From Montifringilla adamsi (taxonomy: Eukaryota > Chordata > Aves > Passeriformes > Passeridae), in NCBI GenBank assembly GCA_017590115.1, contig JAGGNK010009114.1, forward strand, positions 20,994,662-21,058,661: a stretch of DNA of 64,000 bases. The letters are read 5' to 3'. The position numbers and the translations under genes are program-made. Positions within the stretch are counted from its first letter, which is position 1. Each line of letters opens with the position of its first letter. The notes beneath the pieces were generated by a model. That model was given only the letters and a program-made list of their open reading frames with translations, was not told the origin of the DNA and made no database searches. This document shows positions 49,137 to 61,779 of the stretch, one piece after another.

Positions 49137-50745
49137 AGAATCTCCAGCAGCTCAAGGCTCAAATCTTCCATAAGGAATTGGTTCATCTTCATTACTCTTT
49201 TTCTGTTGTACTTCCTTTTATTTAGAGGGGCAGAGGAGAAAATAGTCACAAAAGAAAGCAAGATTTTATGTGAAAAAATAATTCTACATGTTGCATTGCT
49301 CAATTTGAACATAATTATGATCTGGCATCTCCTGAAATTGTTAAATTCTCACTAGAGCATGAGACACAGGGCATGAATGAAAAAGCCTGCCAATGGAAAA
49401 AGAGACAGATTCCTTTCAGCTCCTCTCCTGTTGGTGTTGTGCAGATTGTTAGGAAAAGAGCTGGGTCTTGTTTCTTCTTTGTTTATTATCCTTCCTGGCA
49501 GTCAAAAATAATCATCAGACCTGAAAAACAATGCAAAACATGACAACAAAGGAAATAAGGAGAGCAGAAAAAAGATTGAGGAGATTGTATTGTGTGAGTG
49601 AACTTGAAAAGAGTGGATAAAATCTGGACCTGGATAAGCTGCCCTGTGAGAAGGACTGAAATGGTAAATATTGTGTACATATCCAGATCAGCCTCTGCTG
49701 ACACAGTGGGACTGGAAACACAGGGATTGTAATTGTAGTCTCGGGTCCATGGGAATGGCATTAGGAAAATGCCATAAACTGTTGAAATTATGCCCTGCTT
49801 GCAAAATTCCTTATTCTTTGAAGACTTCTACAGAACACAAGATATAGCTTTTACAGTTCCCAGAGGACATCTGTAGGTTTAGGCCTTATTTTCTGGGGAA
49901 ATTTCCTATTGACTGTGGCTGACAGCTACACTGCAGACCAAAATTCCTCATAAATCATGCTGTGAGTCAAGTGCATGTCTCTTCTAAAACGTGGCATCCT
50001 TGGAGGGCAGACACAGCAAGTGCTGAGCAAAAGGTGCCAAATGGGGCAAACGTGACCATGCAGCCTCTGAGGAGGATGGGTGGGGAGCAGAGACATCTTT
50101 CACTGAAGAGGATTCTTCCCTCAGCCAGAAAAGTCAGACATTTCGGGCTCTGTCCCACTTCCTGAGCAGGTGTCATGCTGCCTCTACAAAGCATTTGTCT
50201 GATTTTGATTGAAAGATGAACACTTAAAAATATTTCTTCTCTTCACAGTGTGGGAGGTTTCCCCTGGCACATCCAAGCTCATTTTAGATAGACTGTATTC
50301 ACTGCCTCAAAATATTTTTTTTGGGGTAACTGCTTTATAAATTGCTCCCTAGAAACTTTTTATATAATGCTATATCTATTAGCATGAAAAGAAAAATTCT
50401 ATCCTCCTACAAAGTTTTCCACTGTGGGCCTTTTTGGCTCCCACATGTAAAGATACCTCCTTCTAAAAAAATCTTTTTGCTACACAGCTTATTCTGAGTT
50501 GATTGACTCCAGTGCTGGGAGTCCTATAAATGCAGTTGGAACGTTAACACTGGACATTATCCCTTCAATTCCTTTAAACAGCTGATATTAATATTTCTTG
50601 CAATAGAAGCTCTGACATGCTGAGCATGTCCCACCATGCAGGAGGACTTTCCATGGGATTTGCCAGGTGGGTTTCTTTTGCTCAGGGCAGTCTGAGCACC
50701 AGGCTGCTGCCAAGCTTAGCAGTTTGGGCATTATGCAGTGGGGCT
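49137..50745. other. unique sequence, no gene seen
   Basis: There is no recognisable element or coding frame. The GC-richer stretch at 49960-50200 holds overlapping chance frames on both strands. Confidence 0.55.
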
Positions 50746-50751
50746 GAAGGG

Positions 50752-51291
50752 TGTGTTGGTGTGATTATTTTTTCCCTTCACAAATAGGATGGGACTGCTG
50801 GGAGATGTTTCTTGAGCTTTATCTGCAGCATCAGCCTCATGACATGGTTGAGACAACAGGGAGATGGCAAAAGCACACATACAGCCAGCAGCAGCCCAAG
50901 ATTTCTTTGTTACAGAGCATCTTAAAAATTTTCTAGCCAAAAGCACATTGCTAAAGCTTACAGACAGTTGTTCTAGCCAATCACTAAAAGCACAGGTACA
51001 CCTGCCTCACACCATGCTTGCTTGTCTTCTTTCTATTAACAATACACAACACTCCATTGTTTAGCTTAAAACCTTCTACTACCTTGCTAAGCATATTTTT
51101 CTGCAGTCTTAAGGTCTATCTTAGTCAAGCCTAAGACTCAAGCTATTTTTTAATGTCCTTGCTTGCTGTACCATTTTAACTTTTTCTACATTCAGACTTT
51201 GCAGCTGCAGCTATCTCTAAATTTTCTGCTCTTTCTCCTGCTTTTACAGCTTCCTGGAAGCCTTCTTAAATTACCTTGACTAATTCCCACA
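50752..51291 (-). mobile_element. solo LTR, sister of 39131-39654, 6-bp TSD GAAGGG
   Basis: A 540-bp antisense LTR reads TGTGGGAATT at its sense start and ends CACCAACACA. Both flanks carry GAAGGG (50746-50751 and 51292-51297). It aligns end to end with the + strand copy at 39131-39654, apart from small indels. One insertion is 'ggacat' plus an A run near the poly-pyrimidine part, and another is 'cttttggctagaaaa' near the middle. The polyadenylation hexamer of the sister is changed to GATAAA here (complement of 50818-50823). No viral coding sequence is present, so it is a solo LTR of a class II-like family. Confidence 0.92.
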
Positions 51292-51297
51292 GAAGGG

Positions 51298-52430
51298 CAA
51301 GGTTTAGAGTTTGAAGAGAGGTCATTTGTGGGTTTGCAGGGTATCCATGCCCTTCACGTGCTGCTCAAGGAGGATATAGAGCTCCTGTGTACCCCATGCC
51401 ACTACAGATGATGTGATTTTCCAGTACGGTGCTCACACACCAGCCCCTGAATCCAGCCCTGACTGTGCCTCACCCCAAATCAGTGAAGGCAAGCAACAGT
51501 TTTCCTTTACAAAGCTTGGTAGGCTTCTTTACACCCAACATAATTAATTCTCTTTTGGTAACTACGTTCTGTTCGTGCCTCTCCCATTTGCTTTGGCTCA
51601 GCGCTTTATTTCACACCCTCACAACACCCCCAAAAACTGGCAGAGGATCATCTGCAGCTTCACATCTCTGAGTGACAGATATATTTATTTGTTTCCTCAG
51701 TTGGAACCACACTACCAAAGATATCTTGCAGGGGCGTTGCCCCAGAGTTCTGCTGAGTGTGGCCAGAGTGGTGCCAGTCAGTCACACCCAAGCTCTTATT
51801 TAGGCAGCCACTGCCAATAATTACAGCTGACATCCTTGAGGATTTTATGGCCTTTTTAAGCCTGAAGCTGATATTCCTGGCTTCTCCCCATTGGTCTTTT
51901 GGAGAGGCAGCTGTAGCCCATGCTCAAATGCCTTTTGCTCTCCTAGCCTTCCTTATTTAAAAGGACTTCATAAGCTTCAGGTAGATATAAAGTTAATTGT
52001 TTCCTACATCGGTTTTCCTGAGTCAGAAAAAATACTATGGGGGGAAAAATTAAATAAAACCCAGAAACAGAAAGAAATAGCTATATTGTGTTCTCCAGCA
52101 GTATCTCCAATTAATAAAATCACTTTTAATTATTTTTCATCTTTCTTGATAACTTGTGAAATTAATTTCTTCAGATATTGCAGCTTTTACTTCACACTCC
52201 CATTTTGCCTATTTTTGAAAATTATGCATTGCAGTGCAGAATATATGCTAGTTAACAAGAATAATCATTTATCTTACTGTAATTGCACGTCATCACCCAT
52301 TAGTCAGTAAACTATGATTGGCAATGCAATTTTCTTTGCAATAGAACTAATTAATATTCACAACATTATTTGCTGTTCAGATATTTCTATAAGCAAAAAT
52401 TGATATCTTTTTAGCAAGCAAGTCATTAAA
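51298..52430. other. unique sequence, no gene seen
   Basis: A moderately GC-rich first half (51300-51960) shows only chance frames. The AT-rich second half around 52230-52420, with 'cattagtcagtaaactatga' and several TAAT cores, has the texture of a conserved non-coding element. I cannot test that here. Confidence 0.5.
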
Positions 52431-52550
52431 AGAAAAAAGAAATCATACGGAATGCTAAAATTGGTATTTTAGTGCATGAAAAATATGAGTAGAAAAAAGA
52501 AATCATATGGAATGTTAAAAATGGTATTTGAAGACATGAAAAATATGAGT
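52431..52550. repeat. tandem duplication of a 60-bp unit
   Basis: Two directly adjacent 60-bp units (52431-52490 and 52491-52550), both starting 'agaaaaaagaaatcata' and ending 'catgaaaaatatgagt', match at 53 of 60 positions with no gaps. The next bases 'agaag' begin a third copy that stops at once. No mobile element is involved. The seven differences mean that the duplication is not recent. Confidence 0.97.
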
Positions 52551-55500
52551 AGAAGCTGGCTTGGAATGACCATTTCCATTAGGAAATAAACTTTAAAAAC
52601 CCAGTCTCCTCTTTTAGTTAGATCTGATGGATTTGTTCTGGAGAAGCAGCAGAGTACTTGTATCCAATCATAACAGCATAAAATGTCAGGAAAAGAAGGA
52701 GAAAGGTTTATGATTTCTCAACAAAAGCACCTGCCTTCAGCTTTGAAATGAAGCATATTTTTAAGCAATGTTTCTCAGTGCTTTCCCTGCTGCATCATTT
52801 TAATTAATTGTGTGCTGAATTAAGGAAGTTCTTAAAGGTTTTGTGACTAATTCCATCTCACTTCCAAAATAGAAATATTATAAATATTAGTGGTAGCAGG
52901 GGACTGGGTGCCAAGACATCTGAAAAACTGTGTTTATTTTTCACTTTCTTAAAACATAAAATTAAGGGAATTAAGGTTCTAAATTTAAGGCCCCATATGA
53001 AGGACTCCATGCACTTTTTGGCACTTGTCACTAATATTTTACTAACTTCCCATCAGATCATTTGGGTGATGAAGATTGTGCTCAAATGAGGAAATATATT
53101 GCATTCTGCCAAAGCCAGATAGTTTTCTGAATGAATTGCAGTAACATATTAGCTGCTCACAACAATTCCAATTTCCTCAACACTTAAATGCATCTCTGTG
53201 TGTGATTATGAATATCTGATACATTATCCTATAAAATATTTACGCACATTAGAAAATAAGATCAGAAAAAAAATAAGCAATTCTGGCATTTAATCCATTG
53301 CAATTCACCTCAGAAGTTTTTTTCAAACAGACTATATGCACTTGCATTCTGAACTTCTGTGAAGAAAATCTGTTACTGAAAAAGCAATATATTATTGCTT
53401 GTATTGTAATTTTCCTTCCCTATAGCCCGGGAATTAGCTTATTGTTTTCATGAAAATGATGAATCATAAGGATTTCCCTGTCCAAGTCACAGTTTCCAGT
53501 GTTGGTATTTTGGTTATATAAATTATTTATGTCTGCATATGCTGGTATTACTCAGAGGGATTATAGCAATAAGTACCTTCATCATCATCCAGAGGAATAT
53601 ATTATTTTGTTGAATTAATGAAGATAACCTTGCTCCTCATTGTCAAAGTGCCATCCTAGCCAGGGACAGAAAGAGCCCACTTTGCTCAAAGAGCCACCCA
53701 GAAACTCATCCACAAAGGGAATTCCATGTATAAAACATCCAGCAGGATTTATGGCTTTCATAAGGAAATCAGGTGGCACATGGATGTTCTTTCTGTGGAA
53801 TGACTGTCACTATTTCATAGTGACCCTATGAAAATTGCAGACATTTGTTAGACACTTGGAGCTCCACATTCCTATTGAAAAATCTGCCTGAATTTTGTTC
53901 ACTTTGAATGTTCACAAGGTATTTTTCAGAGAAATGTGACTCCTATAACATGGAGGAAGTTCTGCTTTTGCCTTGGCATCATTGAAGCTCAAAGAGATGA
54001 ACAAAAGATAACAGAAGTAAACAGAGTGAAAAATAACATTAGAAAAAAATCTGTTCTTTACTTGTCAAGGTTTATGCTGCACAGCTATTCAAATATTCCT
54101 GTTAACAAAGCCCTCAAACCACAAACACCTATAAGAATGTATAGAGAATAAAAAGGGGAGAAATTAGGGTGAAACCAAACACCTACTGAAAATTCATGTA
54201 CACATTGCAAACCTTGCTTTTCAGAATTCAGCCAGCACATCTGTTTTGCCACATCATAACCAAAGAACCCTGAAGCCCTCCTTGTGTTATGTGTTCGTAA
54301 GGAAACTGACCCATGATACTCAGGGTGACTAGCAAAGGATTTTAGAGAAATACCAACAAAAGGTTGATATTTTTATTAAAGCCTTCCTTAGTAGTTTATA
54401 AATAAAAAAAAAAAAGTGAACGTTGTTGAGTTTGCCATTTTAAGAAGCTGTTGTAGAAAATACAATTTATTAAATAACTGTATTTCTTTTCCATCTATTA
54501 TGATCTGAAAAGGTTGATATTAATCAATGGTGGTCAAGAATTTAGAATAATTTGGCAACTAGGGTGTCATATTTGTCCAGGTGTCCACTGACAGAATTCA
54601 CCAGGTCTTTATGCACAGGAGCCAACCCTCCAAACAGGCTCTTGCTCTCCAAGGCATGTTTATGTATAGTGAATTTCTCTCTAGCTTACAATTAGTGTGG
54701 TTTATAACTTAGAAGCAAATGTAGATCCCTCCTCACCTTCAGATTCCCTGACCCATGAATTTTAGTTGTTTGATATACTAGCAACCAAAATTTCCCAAGC
54801 ATAGCCCTGGAGTCTTAGAAAATCTACCATGACCTGGTCTGTAACTCCAGGTTAAAAATGTTATTTGTATTTGTGTTGTTTTTCCCTAGTGAATTTGTTT
54901 CACTACAGTGAACACAAGTAATTTCCGTGTTGCTTTATATTTAGTTTCATTAAAAAGCACCCCCAGGAATATTTATAAATGTAGGCATGCAGAGACAAGC
55001 ATAAACAAAGTGTGCCACGGTGCCACGCATCTGCCAAGCTGTATTGCCACGAGTGGGTCACTTTCCAGAGAGGAGTTCTGGAAGGAATGAGCAGATGGCA
55101 GAGCAGACAAAGCAGAAAGAAAGCTTTTGATCATGACTGTTCAGTGTGTTACCCAGCAGAGCTGCAATTATGTTTCCTTGATGGCAAAGGAAGACATTAA
55201 ATAATTTACTGAACTTGGAGGTTATTGAGGCTGCAACAGGACATTGGTGCCTTTGGACTCTGGACTGTTTGGAGTGCTTTGTTCAGGAGAATTGGAGAAG
55301 GGCTTTCATTCTTTGCAAGCTTTGTGCACCAAACCTGTTCAGAGACGCTTTGTAAGTTTTGTGTAAAAACTGACAGTCCTGGGTTTAGGGTTTTCATTGC
55401 CCCAGGGAGATTGGAAACAATCCCCACCATCACTCATGTTAAATGATCAGATTTCCAGAATGATGATGGATGAAGCTCCTAAGTATCTAGGAACCTTAGT

Positions 55501-58276
55501 CCTTTCTTCTGAATGATACCAGCAAAAGGAAACATCTTTTACTGGATGATAATGTCTGATGAAAGCTTTCCAGCCCTCTAAGAAGTTCAGTAAAAAGAAA
55601 GAATTTTATAATAAGAGAAGATAAATTTAATTACTTAGCTATTGTGAAAGAAACAGCAGACTCTGGAATATGTTGGATGCTCTTGAAATGCTTGAAGACA
55701 GTTTCTCTGTTCTGAAACTTGCAAAACTTATTAGAATGGGTCAGATTTGAATTAGATTCCAACTGATGAAAAAGAATGGGTCAAATTCTCATCATGGGAT
55801 ATTTCAGTTCCATTGAAAGTATTTTTATATGAAAGTGGTCAACCATGTCTTAATTTTAAAATATTATCTTAATTAATATTTTAAACAATGGCATAATAGT
55901 TTGCCCAGCTATCTTTGTGAAATTAAAACACTGTATTTTCAAAATTACTTCTTATATTGCTTACACTTTTCTCCCACTCCCCTCAATAAGCATATTTGAA
56001 TAACTTGTCTTGTAAAGCAGACAGCCAAAATTTTTATTCACTATCTCTGAAGTAGATAAAAATATTGATTCGTTATTGTCTTAAACATTTGGAAGTGAGG
56101 ATGCAAATTAAAAGATAAAGACAAAACTGGTGTGTCACACCAAAGGCATGTAAAAATACTTTTTTTATCCTAACGCAGCAAGAAGTCTAAAAGTTAGGAA
56201 AGATTTTATTCAAAGATTTTTTTTCTTCCAAGATACCCTCCAAAACCTTAAGTATCAAGAACCTCCTGAGCTGGAGGTCATAGTATACATTTTTTCCCGT
56301 GAATTTGTTTCCCTTGGTTTCTATAATTTTTAGCTCCCATAATGTCCTGCAGCAAGGAACTCCGCAGCTCGAACATGAGATGTAAGAAAAGCTGCGTTTC
56401 CGTAGTATTTTTTTTTTATTCTGCTCACAGCTAATTGCACTTGATGTCTCCCAGCTCTCGCACTGGATGTGATGCTGGATAATCAATTCCTTTTTGCCTT
56501 TGCCAAGCCTGATTTACCAGACCTTTATCAAATACTCTTTCAGCTGTCTTTTCTCCAGCAGGACAAGTCCTTGTCTACTCAGTCAAAGTACGAACAGTAT
56601 TCAATATTCCTTTTCATCTTTGTTGCCCTCCTTTGAGCTTTTTTGTAGAGGAGGATGAGAGCTGCATTGCCTGTATTTATGCAGGAGCATAAATGTTTCC
56701 TCTTTGTTCTCTCTCCTTTCTCTAAAAACTCTTAGCACGATATTATATTTTTTCAATCTTTCTGAGCTATGGAAAGTACCTGAACTACACATCATAACCC
56801 CAGTCTCACTACTCAGCTACTTTGCTGAACACAGATCTCTTCCTTTAATATGAAAAACATTTTTATATGCAAAATAACCTTTTTTTGTCCATGTAATTTT
56901 CATACAATTTACCCAGATTGAATTCTACTTATCCATTTTTCCCCCAGATCTAGTTTTGCAGTACTCTTAGGCCAACACTTGCAGCCACAATCTCTTGATC
57001 TCACAACCTCAGAATTGTATTTTCAGCAAATTTTTTCCCGTATTTTAAGGAATTTTTTTAAAAATTGGATAAACTCCTAATTTGATGGTGTTATGTTGCA
57101 TTAAATGACTTGTAGTTCCCTTGATCATTTGTAGTATATTTCTTGAAAATTTTTCATCCTTACTGTATCTGCCACTTTCTCGTTCTCAGATGTGAAAGTG
57201 AGTTTAAGGGACACTTTATACACCACTAACAGTTCTTCACTTTCTGGTCCTTGAACTCCTTTTGAATTCTTAGGTAAGTGTTTATTGATGCAATTTGTCC
57301 CTGTCCAATTTTGTTGTTTGCTCTGTAAAATGTATTGACACCTCAATTTGATTCAGACCTTCAGCAAATGCCCAGTAATGAAGGGTTCCAGTGCAGAAAC
57401 CTCCCCAAGCTTTTCCACAATAAATATAAAGGCAGAAAATTAATTTTGTTTTCTGGTTTTCCCCTTTTTTTCCCCTGAGTGGTCCTTTTGTACCTTTATT
57501 ATCTATTGACTCTAGAGACCTTCTGGCTTTTTACTGCTAATGCCTTTGAAGGATGAAGTATGAAGTATAAAAAGTGCTGGTAAATAATTTTCAATTACAA
57601 GTTTTTTGGTCTGTCTTTCTGTGTCTCTTATGTTCAGCTTGTCACCAGTATTCTGTGTTTTTCTCATTTGAAGAGACCCTTATGTTTTCACTCAATTTGA
57701 ATGACCTCCCTTCCCCTAAGTGTAGTCAGAGCTTCTTTTTTTTCTCTTTCTCTTTTCTGAAACGTGATGTGCATTGGCTTTATGTCTAAAAATGTCATTA
57801 CAGTGCCTACTTGAAGGCTGCAAAGATTTTACTCCAACACCTTCCTTTTAGAAGAAATTTAAACCCAAGATTATGAAAATACTTAAGGAAGCGGTTTGGC
57901 TGTCATATTCATATACATTTATGGAAAACTAATTCAGTCTGTGCCTTTGTGGCTGCCTGGAATTCCATAATCAACAGTAGTTTAGTTTGAAGAACAGCTG
58001 TGGACTTAGAATTGTGCACACATTAGAAAATAACTGTTTGGTCCTCAGTTGAATTTTATATTGACCATTGTTCAGTTATTTCAAAAGTGAGGATTACAGC
58101 ACACAATGTAGCAAGCTATTAACTTAAAGCTTCTTCCTCTCTGTTTTATTTCTTGATAGTACTGAGCCAGTAAATTTAGGAATGGGGAGCAATCATACAT
58201 TCAGAGAACTTTGCACCAGATGAAAATTTGATTTATAATGTTTCCTTGAAAAAATGAAAATGGATAAAAGAACTAG
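52551..58276. other. AT-rich unique region, no gene seen
   Basis: Nearly 6 kb contain no repeat or reading frame that I can identify, apart from short A and T runs (for example A12 near 54404). Frames of 60-100 codons on either strand carry no domain. Confidence 0.5.
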
Positions 58277-58321
58277 GGTTGGGGTTGGTTGGTTGGTTGA
58301 TTGGTTGGTTGGGGTTTTTTT
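58277..58321 (+). repeat. (GGTT)n low-complexity tract
   Basis: 'ggttggggttggttggttgg' and following units, ending in 'ggggttttttt', give seven or more GG steps spaced by TT. This is a two-quartet G-quadruplex-compatible pattern on the + strand. Confidence 0.9.
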
Positions 58322-61300
58322 CCTTTTTCTGAGAACTTTCTTCTGGGAGAAGACAACTTTTTGCAGTGCTGTGCAGAAAATACCGTGCTTAAGGCTTTGG
58401 TAAATTGAAAAGTTAAAATGAGAGAAGGAAAAGTAGGAGATATGAAGCTAAGTAATGTGGGAGCTCCTGTCTTTTATAGGCAAAGTCTGATGTGAATTAA
58501 CTTTGAGTTACTTTTAGAAATTAGTATATTGAAAAATGAGAGTGGTTTAGGATTTGGGATATGGCCATTCCCTGTATCTCACACTGGGTTGAAGAGACTG
58601 ACACTGAAGGTCCTGGTTCAAAGCACTCAGGGAAAGGATTCTGGTAAATCCCCACCCAGTGAGATCAGCACTTTGGTTACTCAGCAAGGCTCAACTGGCT
58701 CACCGTGGACTGGTGTGGTCTTGAGGGCTTTATTAGTTGGATTAGTTAAACTGGAAAGTTATCTTAGTTCACAGCAGGTTATTTGCTGGAGACAATTTGT
58801 TTCAACTTTGTTTAAAAAGTCTTGTGAGCTTTTTCAATGCTGTTTTTTCCCTGTCAATCTTGGTGCATTTCACATAGGAAATACAAAGAAGATCTTGGTT
58901 TCCAGAGAGGCTTTTCCAAAGAATCTTCTCTTTCTCTTACATAAGTGCATAATTAAATGGATTACAAAAAGCTGTAACATTGTTGAGGATGGAAACAATG
59001 CAGATCCACACAATCATGCCTCTTGTAATGGAAGTCTCAACACTAAAAACAAGAGTGCCAAAATCTGCCTCAGAGCTCCCTCAACCAAACGGAAAGAGTG
59101 AAAATATATTTCTGCCAGTGCAGAAAACATGTTTCTAAGAAGGCAAGGAGATGATTCAAAACCTCCAGAGAGTTTTGTGGCTAAATCCCAACATTTTTCT
59201 TGGAAAATAAACTCCATGGCAGAACAGCCATTTGTCTTAACACCCCATGGCTGCCTACAAACAAAGTGTTCTGCCAGTGACTGGCACAAACTTCAAGCTG
59301 CAGCCAGAAATCAAGCTGGTCCTTTTTATTCTTTCCTGGTTTGCTATTTTTTTCAATCTCTCAAGGGCACATCTCACAGCCTGGATGAGAGCACAGAGAA
59401 AAGCAGATGGCAGCACCATTTGCAGCCTGAGTGACAACAGAAGATGCCAAAATGCTGATTAATGGCCTCGTCCCCTCACAAATCTTTGTTAACCAACTCT
59501 ACTCGATTGTGCAGCGTTATCTGAGGACACAGAACAGGGCAGGCATCTCCCTAAAGACTAAAAGCATGATCCCAAAAGGATCTGCAGGTTTTGTTCAACA
59601 TTGTGCACCCTAAAGACCTCACTGCAATAGGAAAATGCTGGGGTGGGTCTCTGACTACGCTGCAGCTTGGGAATTTAGGAGAGGGACTATAACAACTTCA
59701 CACACCTGTGTTCTAGAATATGGCTTGTAAGGAAAGGATTTTAAGAGGCTATTCATCTGTTTTGTTGTTCTGGGGTTGCCTTTTTTCCCCAGAATGTGGC
59801 AAACCTCCAGAGCAGGGCCATCTGACCACGTTCTAACTACTCCAGAGCAGCCTGGGTGGGATTGGCTGCACTCAGGGGCACAGGCAGAGGAAGAGCTGCT
59901 GTCACAGAGGTCTGGATAGGAAGAAATGCAACCCAGTGAAGAGCTATTTCACTCAAAATCTGTTATCATAGAAATATTGTTTGAGGTGTTGGAAACCTAA
60001 TGGTTGCTATGGAGTTTGGCACACAGAGGGAGGGGAGGGGTCCTTTGCCTGTTTTATAGGACAGAAGCTTCTATTGCAAGATCGACCTTTCAGCTTCAAT
60101 TAGTAATATAGATCTTCTCAATAAATATAGATCTCCTCAATGGATGTCCTCTTCATCTAGTGCCTATTTTTGCATATTATCCAGAAGGGATGTAAATAAT
60201 GAATATCCTCTGAGCCACTGGTTCAGCCCCGGTGCAGCAGGACACCCGAAGGCTATGGGAAAATGACACATGTTTAGATAAGATTTTCACACAATGTGTG
60301 ATCCCAGAGTGAGGTCAGATCTCTCAGGAGATAAAGGACATGGGATTTGCCAGGCTAAATTGGCCAATAACAGCTGCTTCAGCAGGAGGGGAGAAATAGA
60401 AAAGAAAATGAGCAAGAAAACCTTTTTACTACTTCAGGTAGTGAATGGCAGAGTGGTGTGCCTGAGGAGGATCCCCACAGAGAAAGGTGGTTATATTAAT
60501 AACACTTTCTTGTTAGCATTTGGATCTGATTTTCTTATGCACTGACAGGGTAGAGGTTCCAGAAGCACCACACTATGTCCCATAGGGATGGGCAATGCAG
60601 GAATGTCTGCTCTTGCATCCAGCTGGTAAAATCCTCCTGTCCAGGAGGTTCTGCACTCTGCAATCCAAGTGCAGGACTGTGTTGTGGGAGGGCACTTGGC
60701 AGCCTGCTAGAGTGCCTGTTGGGAGGTGGTGGTCCCCATCTTTCAGAGCAATATTGCTCTTCTTCCAGGGAAAACCACGTGGGCTCAATATTGTATTAAA
60801 AACTATTCCACTGATTGGTTTTGTAATATCTTTCTCCCTGAAGGAGATGGTCCACCCTTACTGGGATAACCCTTTCTCATGAATTTGACTATTAAAACTT
60901 TCTCTGTAATGTACTTTATATGGAATAAAAGCAGAACCAGATACTTTGCAATCTTTTAGTTGCATGTATCTCTGCATTCATTTTTTTTAAATTCTGCTTA
61001 TCACAAATCTACATGCAGTGATTTTAATGATAATTTTCTTGAATACTTAGTTTGAATTGTGTGGTTGGAAAATTAGAACAAATTGCCATTTAAAGTAGTC
61101 CTTCATAACTGATAGAAAGTGCACTTTTGTGTCTTGTAATTCAGAGGCCAAATAAAGTTCTAGTCATGAGATGACCCAGGTGTTTTGAGATTGTTTACAT
61201 TTGCTCCTACTTTTTCTCAGTGCTGTACCAAGTGTCTGATGATGATTTCTCCCGCTAGAAGAAGGAAAAAAGATCAGAGTAGCCAGAGTAGCTCCATCAT

Positions 61301-61779
61301 TTCTGTCAGGGTAAAACTCACATATGAGGAGATGATTGTCACAGAAAGAAGGTATTCAGGCATCTGAACATGATCACTGGGGGCCTGCTGTGAGCTTTGA
61401 GCTTGTCTAAACCACTGATCCCAAAATTCTTTGTGATTTATACAGGAACTATGGTCATGGACATTCTGGAAGCACTTGGAGGAGAGTTTCCCCCAAGCCT
61501 TCTAGTGGACATTCTCTCCACTGACTCTAGATTTTCATGCTATTTTTCTCTTCTTGCACAGAGAATTTAATCAATTTATCTTTAGCATGTCCGACTCTCC
61601 CAGAGCATTTTGTTTCCACTCTTTGGTCAATCAGACCCTTGGGTCACTTGGGCTTTCTGATATCTGCAGTCCACCAGCATCATAAATTCTAGACTGCTCC
61701 CATCCTCTCATAGCTGACTTTTATTCATAGCTGATTTTTGTTTTTACCTCTCATACATGTTTTTTATCATGTTTTCACC
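58322..61779. other. unique region, no gene called
   Basis: This stretch includes the longest open frame of the window (190 codons, 58529-59101, + strand). It has no signal peptide, domain or repeat that I recognise and no splice context, and a frame this long is within what chance gives in 64 kb. A short imperfect repeat ('atagatct-ctcaat', two copies) lies at 60108-60140. Confidence 0.5.

Noticed and set aside
39131..51291. The two sister LTRs considered as the ends of one provirus
   Set aside because: They are in inverted orientation and each has its own different 6-bp duplication. No gag, pol or env sequence was recognised between them.
58529..59101. Longest open frame in the window (190 codons, +)
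   Set aside because: It has no recognisable domain, signal peptide or splice context and no unusual codon signature. In 128 kb of two-strand sequence one or two frames of this length are expected by chance.
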